NCBI GenBank assembly: GCA_017546125.1
Contig: JAFYXO010000028.1
Location: 49,206 to 113,205 of the forward strand
Direction: 5' to 3'
Source of the DNA: Bacteroidales bacterium
GTDB lineage: Bacteria > Bacteroidota > Bacteroidia > Bacteroidales > UBA932
Length of the DNA stretch: 64,000 bases
The stretch's first letter is position 1, and each line of letters begins with the position of its first letter. Under the pieces are notes generated by a model. That model was not told where the DNA came from. It did not search any database and was given only the letters and a program-made list of their open reading frames with translations. Shown in pieces: positions 45,703 through 53,228 of the stretch. Made by a program: the position numbers and the translations under genes.

Positions 45703-46728
45703 TTTTCTATTGAGGACCTTGAAGACACACCTGCGGAGATCCCCCGCAGCATTGTCCCCACTATATGACCAGTACATTGCACCTTTAAGATTGTGCTTCC
45801 TGATATACTCCGCTTTCAGTGCAAGTGAGGTCTCATTTTCATAACCGAAGACAAGCTCCCCACTCTCATCCACAATGTATGGCACCTGCCCTGCAGAATC
45901 CCAGCAGAATGTATAATTGCCCTCTGCAAGATGTGCTTGGGTAAGGTCTCGCTGCCTTGGGAACCCCTTCTTGCCCCTGCCATAGAAAGCGAGCCCCATC
46001 ACCAGTTTCTCCGGAGGAACTCCTGCCTGGATATGCGCTTTGACTGCATCATCCACACACATGGTCTCCATATGCACTGTAGGGTAAAGAGGTGAATTGT
46101 GGTATGGGGCCCAACCGAGGTCGTAGGCCATAACATTGGTAAAATCTATATACTTGTCCACACTCTTGTGATCAATATACTTTGCTGTAGCTGAGGTGGC
46201 ATGGGTCAGAAGCTTATCATCCCCTATTGCCCCCCTTATATCTCTCATAAGTTTGGTGTAGTTCTCTGTATCATTCTCAGAATAAGAGATTTTTGCCATC
46301 CCCGTAGTGGGATATTCCCAGTCGATATCTATCCCATCCAGATTGTATTGCTCTATACACCTTCTGCAGTCCTGTGCAAATGCCCACCTGAGGGATGAGT
46401 CTGCTGCCATCTCGCTGAAATTGCCACTACCCCAGCCACCAATCGACAGGAGAACCTTCAGATAGGGATACCTCTTCTTGAGTTTCACCACACTCTCCAG
46501 TCTCGATGGATTGTCCACCCTCACACGGTCAAATGTGGAGTCAACGTGGGCAAAGGCATAATTGATATGGGTAAGGTAAAGAGGATCCACCTCATGCTTT
46601 GACCAAGATGTAACATAGGCGATCATCACTTTATCTGCAGGATGGAGCCCTTCCCACTCCCGGGTACCGGAACACGACACCAATAGAAATAAAAGAAGGG
46701 CAAATATGGCTAAAACAATTCTTTTCAT
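45685..46728 (-). CDS. Glycoside hydrolase family 18 lipoprotein
   Basis: 347 residues from ATG at 46728; a TTG further upstream is rejected since the signal sequence begins at MKRIVLAIF. Lipobox LLVSC gives Cys19. The catalytic motif DGIDIDWE (131-138, with E138 as acid) and SIGGWG are those of GH18 chitinases and endo-beta-N-acetylglucosaminidases. It is likely anchored in a membrane facing the periplasm or surface. No carbohydrate-binding module is present. Substrate, chitin or peptidoglycan/glycoprotein chitobiose, cannot be fixed. Confidence 0.88.
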   Translation of the reverse strand: MKRIVLAIFALLLFLLVSCSGTREWEGLHPADKVMIAYVTSWSKHEVDPLYLTHINYAFAHVDSTFDRVRVDNPSRLESVVKLKKRYPYLKVLLSIGGWGSGNFSEMAADSSLRWAFAQDCRRCIEQYNLDGIDIDWEYPTTGMAKISYSENDTENYTKLMRDIRGAIGDDKLLTHATSATAKYIDHKSVDKYIDFTNVMAYDLGWAPYHNSPLYPTVHMETMCVDDAVKAHIQAGVPPEKLVMGLAFYGRGKKGFPRQRDLTQAHLAEGNYTFCWDSAGQVPYIVDESGELVFGYENETSLALKAEYIRKHNLKGAMYWSYSGDNAAGDLRRCVFKVLNRKSEREN

Positions 46729-46767
46729 GGGAATCAAAGATAACAATAAATTTAGTATTTTTGCGCT

Positions 46768-47085
46768 ATGGGTTTGAAATCTAAAATAGCAGAACTTAAG
46801 GAGAGGTCACGTGCGGCACGTGTCCTTTTGAACAAATATTTTATAGCCACATTGGCATTCTTGCTGATTGTTCTGTTTATAGATAACAACAACGCCATCA
46901 AGTGGATAGGTAACGAATACCACATCCTCCAGCAGGAGAGGATCATCCGCCAGTATCAGAAAGACATCAAGGCCACTGATGACAAAATCAGAGAGTTGAC
47001 CTCGGATCTGGATTCCCTTGAAAAATATGCCAGAGAGCACTATTACTTCCAAAAAGAGGGCGAAGAGGTATTTATCGTTGAATAA
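46768..47085 (+). CDS. FtsB/DivIC-family cell-division protein
   Basis: 105 residues. One TM helix (about 24-42) followed by a coiled coil (about 50-85, with QYQKDIKATDDKIRELTSDLDSLE) and the closing EKYAREHYYFQKEGE typical of septum formation initiator proteins. It recruits divisome components at the inner membrane. A -7 box TATTTTTG ends only 4 bp before the ATG, so the mRNA may be nearly leaderless. Confidence 0.88.
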   Translation: MGLKSKIAELKERSRAARVLLNKYFIATLAFLLIVLFIDNNNAIKWIGNEYHILQQERIIRQYQKDIKATDDKIRELTSDLDSLEKYAREHYYFQKEGEEVFIVE

Positions 47086-47091
47086 AATCAT

Positions 47092-47099
47092 TATCTTTG
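47092..47099 (+). promoter_or_regulatory. -7 box upstream of the CPBP protease gene
   Basis: TATCTTTG matches the Bacteroidota consensus, 15 bp before the ATG at 47115 and 6 bp after the FtsB-like stop. Confidence 0.45.
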
Positions 47100-47114
47100 G
47101 CAAAATTTAGACTT

Positions 47115-47942
47115 ATGTTCAAAAAGATCGTATCTTATACCCCTACAGTAGGTGAAAGCTGGATTATGTTCGTATGTGTGGTTGTATGTGGTTCCTTGTT
47201 GGCAGCACCTACCACCCTTCCATTTGTAAAAGATATCTCAGTAATATCCCTATTTCTCAGCTACATTTTGACCCTTTCCCCAGCATTTGTATATGCATAC
47301 CTGAAGGGTAAAAAGGGGCAATACTCACCCAAGCGTAAAATCAATGACTCATACTTCGGCAAGATGAACCCCGTAGTACTGTTCATTATGCTTCCGGTGA
47401 TTCTGGTAGCTTACCTTTTCGTCATAGACCCAGCTGCAGCCCTGTTCACCACACCAGAATGGTTTAGAGGGATGGTGACTGGAAACAGCGTTCTATGGTC
47501 ATCAATGACAGTGTGCGTTTGCGCCCCACTACTTGAGGAGCTCCTGTGCAGAGGTATCATGCTTCGCGGCATGATGGAAAAAGGTGTATCACCTGCAAAG
47601 GCCATTTTCTGGTCATCACTTATTTTTGGTGTTATCCATATGAACCCATGGCAAGCCCTCCCTGCATTCCTTCTCGGTTTGCTTTTCGGCTGGCTATACT
47701 ATAAGACCGGCAACATCTGGATCACCATCTTCCTACACTTCCTGAACAACGCCAGCTCACTGTTCATATATCATGTGTACCCTGATTTGGCAGCAGCAGA
47801 ATCAATTAAGGCGATGATTGGAAACGACCAGATCTATTTCCCAATTTACGCAATATCAGTGGCAGTATTGGCACTATCATATTTCCTTATATCAAAATAC
47901 GTTGGCAGAAGAGATGAGCAAGAAACAGTTATATCCGCTTAA
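47115..47942 (+). CDS. CPBP-family intramembrane glutamic protease
   Basis: 275 residues from ATG at 47115 (a TTG at 47097 is less likely). About eight membrane helices; the catalytic motif EELLCRGIM (E141, E142, R146) and FGVIHMN (H175) are intact. Members process prenylated proteins or immunity-related membrane substrates; here the substrate is unknown. Its 3' end overlaps the start of the mannose-6-phosphate isomerase gene by 29 bp. Confidence 0.88.
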   Translation: MFKKIVSYTPTVGESWIMFVCVVVCGSLLAAPTTLPFVKDISVISLFLSYILTLSPAFVYAYLKGKKGQYSPKRKINDSYFGKMNPVVLFIMLPVILVAYLFVIDPAAALFTTPEWFRGMVTGNSVLWSSMTVCVCAPLLEELLCRGIMLRGMMEKGVSPAKAIFWSSLIFGVIHMNPWQALPAFLLGLLFGWLYYKTGNIWITIFLHFLNNASSLFIYHVYPDLAAAESIKAMIGNDQIYFPIYAISVAVLALSYFLISKYVGRRDEQETVISA

Positions 47943-48951
47943 GTTTGACTCTATCCTGAAAGAGAGGGTTTGGGGTGGTGAGAGATTTGGCTCCACTATC
48001 GGTGAGTCGTGGGAAATTTCGGGATTTGAAGATGAGAGCTCATCCATATCCAACGGGTACCTGGAGGGTAATGCCCTATACGACATCATCGAGACCTACA
48101 TGGGAGAGATCGTAGGTGATGACCACTACAAATGCTTTGGCAACGAGTTTCCTCTGATGATCAAAACTCTTGACATCAAGGACAAACTTTCAGTTCAGGT
48201 TCACCCTGACGATGAGACAGCATACGACAGACACAATTCATACGGAAAGAGCGAGGCATGGTATGTACTTGAAGCACAGGAAGACTCTGTGATCTATATG
48301 GGTTTCAATAGGGATATGGACCCGAATGAGTTCTACCAGAGGTGCAAAAATGGAGATGTAGAGGATTGCCTCAACTGCTACCACCCTAAAAAAGGGGATT
48401 TCTTCTATATCGAACCGGGAACTATCCACTCTGCCGGAAATGGACTTGTGATCGCAGAGATCGCACAGATTTGCGATGTCACCTACAGACTTTATGACTG
48501 GGGAAGGGAGAACGACCCTAAAACAGCACGTGAGATGCACCACGAAATGGCATTTGACTGCATCAACTACTCGAAGTTCGACTCCAACGCCAACTATATC
48601 CCCGCATCGCACAGACACGAACAGCACACACTTACAGATAACCCATATTTCAAGGTTACATCTATAGACCTTAACGACCCTTTCCATATCTACACCGACA
48701 AATACGAGAGCTTCATCCTATATTACTGCATCAGCGGTGAGGCTCAGATCGGAGAAGGGGAGTGTTCAATCAAAGAGGGGGAACTGGTACTTATCCCTGC
48801 CGGATATAGCGACTTCATATTGTCACCTGTACAAAAGGGGACAAAACTTCTGGAGGTCTATATCGTAAAGCAGGAGGATAACGACTCTTATATTGAGCCT
48901 GAGCAACACGATGACAACTGCACCTGCGGATGCCATCATCATGACCACTAA
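47914..48951 (+). CDS. manA: Mannose-6-phosphate isomerase, class I, with Cys/His-rich tail
   Basis: 345 residues from ATG at 47914, which begins MSKKQLYPLKF. The zinc-site motifs are QVHPDDE, KSEAWYVL and EPGTIHSAG. It interconverts fructose-6-P and mannose-6-P for mannose use and GDP-sugar synthesis. The C-terminus carries an extra tail, DDNCTCGCHHHDH, after the normal end of the fold; it looks like a metal-binding segment and is not usual in the family. The S4 gene begins 1 bp after the stop. Confidence 0.92.
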   Translation: MSKKQLYPLKFDSILKERVWGGERFGSTIGESWEISGFEDESSSISNGYLEGNALYDIIETYMGEIVGDDHYKCFGNEFPLMIKTLDIKDKLSVQVHPDDETAYDRHNSYGKSEAWYVLEAQEDSVIYMGFNRDMDPNEFYQRCKNGDVEDCLNCYHPKKGDFFYIEPGTIHSAGNGLVIAEIAQICDVTYRLYDWGRENDPKTAREMHHEMAFDCINYSKFDSNANYIPASHRHEQHTLTDNPYFKVTSIDLNDPFHIYTDKYESFILYYCISGEAQIGEGECSIKEGELVLIPAGYSDFILSPVQKGTKLLEVYIVKQEDNDSYIEPEQHDDNCTCGCHHHDH

Positions 48952-48952
48952 C

Positions 48953-49333
48953 ATGGAGAAGATAGAAGAACGTCTGGACAAATTCCTGTGGGCCATCAGA
49001 GTGTACAAAACACGCTCAGAGGCTACAGAAGCGTGCAAAAGTGGCAAGGTAAAGGTCAATGACCAGGAGGCAAAGCCCTCGAAGGACATCAAGGAGAACG
49101 ATATCATAGAGGTGCGCAAAGGGAGCGTACACTACCAGTGGAGGGTATTAATCCCTATTGGCAACAGACAAGGTGCCAAGGCAGTATCTCAGTTTGCAGA
49201 GGATATCACACCACAAGAGGAGCTGGACAAACTCAACGCTCCGTTTGAAACCATATTTGTAAAAAGGGATAGAGGGACAGGACGACCAACCAAGAAAGAG
49301 CGTCGTGACCTGGAGAAATTTATTGATTGGTAG
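48953..49333 (+). CDS. S4-domain RNA-binding protein (Hsp15-like)
   Basis: 126 residues. ATG at 48953 follows the manA stop by 1 bp; an ATG at 48941 would overlap it. An S4 domain (ERLDKFLWAIRVYKTRSEA, then VKVNDQEAKPSKDI) is followed by a basic C-terminus with RGTGRPTKKERR. Hsp15 binds 50S subunits carrying stalled nascent chains. It overlaps the convergent pth gene by 14 bp, and pth acts in the same rescue pathway. Confidence 0.85.
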   Translation: MEKIEERLDKFLWAIRVYKTRSEATEACKSGKVKVNDQEAKPSKDIKENDIIEVRKGSVHYQWRVLIPIGNRQGAKAVSQFAEDITPQEELDKLNAPFETIFVKRDRGTGRPTKKERRDLEKFIDW

Positions 49334-49916
49334 CCTTAGGCTCCGAAGGGGCACCTTTAGTGTTATACTGGTTCATAGCACGATCCACACCGATAGTACC
49401 GAAAGCTTTTATCACATCTATGGCGCGCTCTATAGCAGGTTTGAGTTCCACTTTCTCTTCAGCGGTCCATTTGCCAAGGACGAAGTCCACTTGTGAACCG
49501 AAACCGATGTGGGAACCTATGCCGATTCTCAATCTGCAATAACTCTCAGTCCCTATCATCTGGGCAATATTTGCCAAGCCATTGTGGCCGCCATCACTAC
49601 CTTTCTTCCTAAGTCTCAAATGACCGATAGGAAGGGCCATATCGTCCACTATAACAAGCAGTCTCTCTACAGGGATTTTGCTCTGCTGCAACCAGTAGTT
49701 TACAGCTTTACCACTCAAATTCATATAGGTGGAGGGCTTGAGCAGAGTGAAAGAGTGCCCTTTGAAACGTACCTCAGCTACATCTCCGTAACGCTTGGTA
49801 CTAAAAGAAGTATTGGACGCCTGAGCCCAGGCATCCAATACTGAAAATCCTATATTATGTCGAGTATCAACATATTCGAAACCGATATTACCAAGACCGA
49901 CTACCAGATAGTTCAT
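49320..49916 (-). CDS. pth: Peptidyl-tRNA hydrolase
   Basis: 198 residues. N10 and H20 (in GLGNIGFEYVDTRHN) and D93 region (VIVDDMALP) form the active site. It frees tRNA from dropped-off peptidyl-tRNA. Length is normal apart from a short Pro/Glu/Lys tail. It lies 19 bp after rplY, an arrangement common in Bacteroidota. Confidence 0.96.
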   Translation of the reverse strand: MNYLVVGLGNIGFEYVDTRHNIGFSVLDAWAQASNTSFSTKRYGDVAEVRFKGHSFTLLKPSTYMNLSGKAVNYWLQQSKIPVERLLVIVDDMALPIGHLRLRKKGSDGGHNGLANIAQMIGTESYCRLRIGIGSHIGFGSQVDFVLGKWTAEEKVELKPAIERAIDVIKAFGTIGVDRAMNQYNTKGAPSEPKATNQ

Positions 49917-49935
49917 ACTCTACAGATATCAAAGA

Positions 49936-50505
49936 TTAACCTCTAGCAGCAGCTGCAGAAGCACGAGTAGCTTTAACTGCACATACCATAGTGGTCTTAG
50001 GGCTTACGATTTGGATGTTCTCGTAAGAAAGATCACCAGCGTTGATTTGTTTACCGATAGTAAGGTTAGTGATATCTACTGAAAGTGTATCAGGAAGATC
50101 TTTGATAAGACCGCTAACTTTAAGTTTGCGTGCACCTGGTACAAGTTTACCACCTTGTTTTACACCTTCTGAGTGACCTTCAACTTTAACAGGAACTGCG
50201 ATAACAACAGGTTTGTCCTCAGTTACTGCCAAAAAGTCTACGTGAAGAGCCTCGTCAGAGATTGGATGGTATTGGATAGCGTGGAAAACAGCAAGGTAAG
50301 ATTTACCCTCAACATCAAGGTTGATGATATAGCTGTTAGGGGTGTGGGTGATAAGTTTAAGCTCTTTAGCTGATACAGAGAAAATAACATTTTCCAAACC
50401 TGCACCGTAAAGAACACAAGGTACTTGACCCTCTTTACGAAGGTGTTTTACATCAGATTTCTTACCAAGAACTCTGTTTTTTCCGTTGATAGTGATTTGT
50501 TGCAT
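49936..50505 (-). CDS. rplY: 50S ribosomal protein L25, Ctc type
   Basis: 189 residues with the L25 N-domain (about 1-92; binds 5S rRNA) and the TL5/Ctc C-domain (about 95-180) ending in an Ala-rich tail. The longer Ctc form is the common one in Bacteroidota. It is transcribed with pth. The leader holds two strong hairpins and a T run (50533-50590) directly after the predicted start point, suggesting attenuation. Confidence 0.95.
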   Translation of the reverse strand: MQQITINGKNRVLGKKSDVKHLRKEGQVPCVLYGAGLENVIFSVSAKELKLITHTPNSYIINLDVEGKSYLAVFHAIQYHPISDEALHVDFLAVTEDKPVVIAVPVKVEGHSEGVKQGGKLVPGARKLKVSGLIKDLPDTLSVDITNLTIGKQINAGDLSYENIQIVSPKTTMVCAVKATRASAAAARG

Positions 50506-50532
50506 AATTGTAAATTAAAAATGTGTTACTCA

Positions 50533-50597
50533 GTTCGGAGTTTCCGAACCCCATTGCACCAAAAAAGGCAGCCCTTTTTTTGTGGGCTGCAAAGGTA
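50533..50597 (-). promoter_or_regulatory. rplY promoter and structured leader
   Basis: On the minus strand the -7 box TACCTTTG (50590-50597) with TTTG 18 bp upstream (50616-50619) is followed at once by GCAGCCC/GGGCTGC (50568-50590) and a T6 run (50561-50566), then by GTTCGGA/TCCGAAC (50533-50549). The first hairpin has the form of a terminator placed at the very start of the transcript, either an attenuator or the terminator of the upstream PepSY-like gene. Confidence 0.55.
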
Positions 50598-50623
50598 GAA
50601 AAATTTCTTGACAATCAAATTAT

Positions 50624-51082
50624 TTAATCGTCATATCTGACAAATCTCCCATCCAAATCGAATCTGAGTTCCAAGACATTGTCCAGTTCCACCTCATACC
50701 CTTTGTCTCTCCCGGTCAAATCCCTGGTGATGCCTGTCACTTTTCTGTCAGCGTGCTTGGATTTGATCATATTAAGGATTTGCTCTGGCAATACTGACTC
50801 TGGGATCGAAGAGTACTCATGCTCCACACTCTCCCAATTCCCTTTTCTGTCAAACTTCACCTCTGTCCCATCCTCATAATATATTGAATAATCCACCTCC
50901 AGGCCATCTGCATCCCTCACAATAGACAAGATAGGCTGTTGTGGAAAATGTTTGTTCAGAAATTTCTGTGCAGGAGCAGGGAGTTTTTCAAACATTATAA
51001 CCACCTCTCTATCCAAAAGGGTGTTAGCATATCCGACATTGAACAATAAAGTCGAGATTATAGTTATTAAAAATAGTTTCAT
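50624..51082 (-). CDS. Secreted PepSY-like (DUF2874) protein
   Basis: 152 residues from ATG at 51082, with a signal peptide (1-19, ending GYA). The body is two PepSY-like repeats: KFLNKHFPQQPILSI and ILNMIKSKHADRKVTGI, each followed by a YEVELDN-type beta hairpin. Such proteins are found in the periplasm of Bacteroidota; a protease-inhibitor-like role has been proposed for PepSY but not shown. It follows the clostripain-like gene by 68 bp on the same strand. Confidence 0.8.
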   Translation of the reverse strand: MKLFLITIISTLLFNVGYANTLLDREVVIMFEKLPAPAQKFLNKHFPQQPILSIVRDADGLEVDYSIYYEDGTEVKFDRKGNWESVEHEYSSIPESVLPEQILNMIKSKHADRKVTGITRDLTGRDKGYEVELDNVLELRFDLDGRFVRYDD

Positions 51083-51150
51083 GGGTTTACTGTTTTTAGT
51101 TATCAATTATTTACCCATGAAACTACAATCATCGTGCCACAAATCCTGAA

Positions 51151-52308
51151 CTACTTCAACATCTGCACAGCCCCATTCCAGGCCAGTGTCCTGTAATAGG
51201 CGTCAAGATATGTATTGGTCGGATTTGGAATATAAGTGCTTAATCCTGAGTATGTATGAATAGGGACACTCAGAAATTTGTCTGTCGAATATTTTACGAC
51301 TACCGCTTTCCCGATGGCTGCATTATACCTGGCCAACCTGTCAGAATCAGAAGATATATTCTCCATAAAATCGGTAAGGTCATAAAACCAGTGACGGATA
51401 CTACCCCTGAAATATGGCTGCAATTTGCTCATGTTCAGGGTAGCTATCTTATCACTATCCGCTGAGATGATACTTCTGACCGCATCGGCCAGTCCGGCAA
51501 GCTCCGAACTCTTTATCAAAGAGATGGTACCTCCACCGCTGCCCTCATCCGCATAGAACTCATAATAACTTGCAGCTATCGAGGAAAGTCTGCTCTGAAC
51601 AGCCCCCTCCGCATAAAACACCTGCTCGATCACATCTCCATACGGAAATCCTGCCGCCATAATCTCTGTGGGAGAGAGGAGCATATATTCCACCTTCTCT
51701 TTCATCTCGTAGGCCACCTCCACACTACCCATCAGACAGGCATCCATTATTATGTAGGAATACTTGTCGGGGATTGCTGCCGCCATCTCCTTGACATCCA
51801 TCTCCTTCTTATCTATCTGGCCAAAGCTTTTTACGGCAGAAGGGTTTGAATAATAACCCTCAGGAATCCAGCCTGTGCCGTGGGACGAGAACAGGATACC
51901 ACTCTCCTTAGCGGGGAAAATAGTATTTGCGTAGACAAGCACTTCGTGCAACAACTCCGGTTCAATGGAGCTTCTCCCCTCATACTCCTGTAAAATCTCC
52001 TCCACCACTTCTCCGAATTCATTCCTATAGAATCTCTTCAATCTTGGAATATCCTTCTCCCTATGCTCCATCACCAGCAAAACATCACCTGACCCCTTTT
52101 TGATATCAAAATATTCGGGGACAAATGGCGAGTTTTTCACATCCGAGAGGTTCACATTTATGGAAGTGCTCAAATTGGAGGTGACCGCCATATACATAAG
52201 AAGAGATCTGTTCACCTCCCCACCCTTCTTGACAAACCAATTGCAAGATGTGAACAAAAAGAAAATTACTGTATATAAAACAGCTCTGGATAGCCTGGTT
52301 ATACCCAT
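51151..52308 (-). CDS. Clostripain-family (C11) cysteine peptidase lipoprotein
   Basis: 385 residues. The lipobox FTSC gives Cys22. The catalytic His is H143 in SSHGTGW and Cys C191 in MDACLMGS. C11 enzymes cut after basic residues and mature by self-cleavage. Being lipidated and followed by a PepSY-like gene suggests a periplasmic or surface pair of protease and inhibitor-like protein, but this is inference. Divergent from the ytxH cluster; a minus-strand TATATTTG lies at 52330-52337. Confidence 0.88.
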   Translation of the reverse strand: MGITRLSRAVLYTVIFFLFTSCNWFVKKGGEVNRSLLMYMAVTSNLSTSINVNLSDVKNSPFVPEYFDIKKGSGDVLLVMEHREKDIPRLKRFYRNEFGEVVEEILQEYEGRSSIEPELLHEVLVYANTIFPAKESGILFSSHGTGWIPEGYYSNPSAVKSFGQIDKKEMDVKEMAAAIPDKYSYIIMDACLMGSVEVAYEMKEKVEYMLLSPTEIMAAGFPYGDVIEQVFYAEGAVQSRLSSIAASYYEFYADEGSGGGTISLIKSSELAGLADAVRSIISADSDKIATLNMSKLQPYFRGSIRHWFYDLTDFMENISSDSDRLARYNAAIGKAVVVKYSTDKFLSVPIHTYSGLSTYIPNPTNTYLDAYYRTLAWNGAVQMLK

Positions 52309-52348
52309 ATCAATTAACTATTAACAACGCAAATATAAATAAATATGT

Positions 52349-52356
52349 TATATTTG
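52349..52356 (+). promoter_or_regulatory. -7 box of the YtxH/holin-X cluster
   Basis: TATATTTG matches the consensus, 26 bp before the first ATG; divergent from a like box at 52330-52337 for the clostripain gene. Confidence 0.45.
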
Positions 52357-52381
52357 TAACAATTAAAACAATACACAGAAT

Positions 52382-52588
52382 ATGAAAGGAGATACATTAT
52401 TGGCATTTATAGGGGGAGCGATAGTAGGTGCAGCAGCAGCTATCCTTTTTGCCCCAGACAACGGAACCGAGACCCGTAAAAAGATAAAAGAGGCCTTGGA
52501 CAAAGAGTATCAGAACCTGAAATCAAAGTTAAATCAAGAGGAACCTGCCCCTGCACCCGCAGCTGAGGCAGAGACCCCCGCAGAATAA
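52382..52588 (+). CDS. YtxH-domain small membrane protein
   Basis: 68 residues: a glycine-rich TM helix (FIGGAIVGAAAAILFAP, 10-26) followed by a helical RKKIKEALDKEYQNLKSK stretch and a Pro/Ala/Glu tail. YtxH proteins are small stress-linked membrane proteins. Six bp upstream of the holin-X gene. Confidence 0.85.
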   Translation: MKGDTLLAFIGGAIVGAAAAILFAPDNGTETRKKIKEALDKEYQNLKSKLNQEEPAPAPAAEAETPAE

Positions 52589-52594
52589 TCAGAC

Positions 52595-52969
52595 ATGAGC
52601 GAATTCGATTCAAACAAAAACCTCTTGGGTGAGCTTTATGGCTCGCTGAAAGAGTATTTGGATCTGCGGATCAACGAAGGCAAGCTCTCCATAACAGAGA
52701 GTCTTGCTGTTTTGTTCAGCAGACTTATTGTTTTCATCCTGGCGGTGATTACCGGAGCTGTGGCATTCGGTTTCTTCGCATTTGCTTTCAGCTGCTGGTT
52801 AGGGGAACTTTTGAACTCCCAGCCCCTTGGAGCGCTGATCACCGGCAGTATATTCCTTGTGGCGGTGATAGTCCTGATCCTATTTAGAAAAAGGATGTTC
52901 ACCGACAGTATGGTCAAGCTTCTTATCAGTATGTTCTTTAAAACCAAAGGAGATGAGTCATCAAAATAA
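52595..52969 (+). CDS. Holin-X-like (PF07332) membrane protein
   Basis: 124 residues with two TM helices (about 43-68 and 80-100) and charged ends. It matches the holin-superfamily III / putative actinobacterial holin-X group, which in Bacteroidota is a chromosomal envelope protein rather than a phage gene. It overlaps the next gene by 17 bp. Confidence 0.8.
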   Translation: MSEFDSNKNLLGELYGSLKEYLDLRINEGKLSITESLAVLFSRLIVFILAVITGAVAFGFFAFAFSCWLGELLNSQPLGALITGSIFLVAVIVLILFRKRMFTDSMVKLLISMFFKTKGDESSK

Positions 52970-53210
52970 TATCGAATACAGTCATATATCAAGCATGAAA
53001 GAGCTGCGATTCCAGAGGAAGCTCCTCTCTTCCAGAATCGAGCATCAGGAGGCTATGATTATGTACAAAGTGCAGGTGGTAAAAGAGAATGTCACACCTG
53101 GAAAACTGCTATATATGGGCTTTGAAGCGGCTGCTGCACGCAACAGCGTGATCAATGTAGCTTTCAAAACCTTCCACATGATAAGATCCATTATCGCCAA
53201 CAGAGGATAA
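52953..53210 (+). CDS. Small protein of unknown function in the YtxH cluster
   Basis: 85 residues, ATG at 52953. Helical, mixed-charge, without signal peptide or clear TM; KELRFQRKLLSSRIEHQEAM looks amphipathic and FEAAAARNSVINVAFKTF is weakly hydrophobic. The overlap with the holin-X gene indicates co-translation. No family is recognised. Confidence 0.7.
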   Translation: MSHQNNIEYSHISSMKELRFQRKLLSSRIEHQEAMIMYKVQVVKENVTPGKLLYMGFEAAAARNSVINVAFKTFHMIRSIIANRG

Positions 53211-53228
53211 TATTTACAAATTTTATAT

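Noticed and set aside
52595..52969. Holin-X gene as evidence of a prophage
   Set aside because: The gene sits with ytxH in an envelope cluster typical of Bacteroidota chromosomes and no other phage gene is near.
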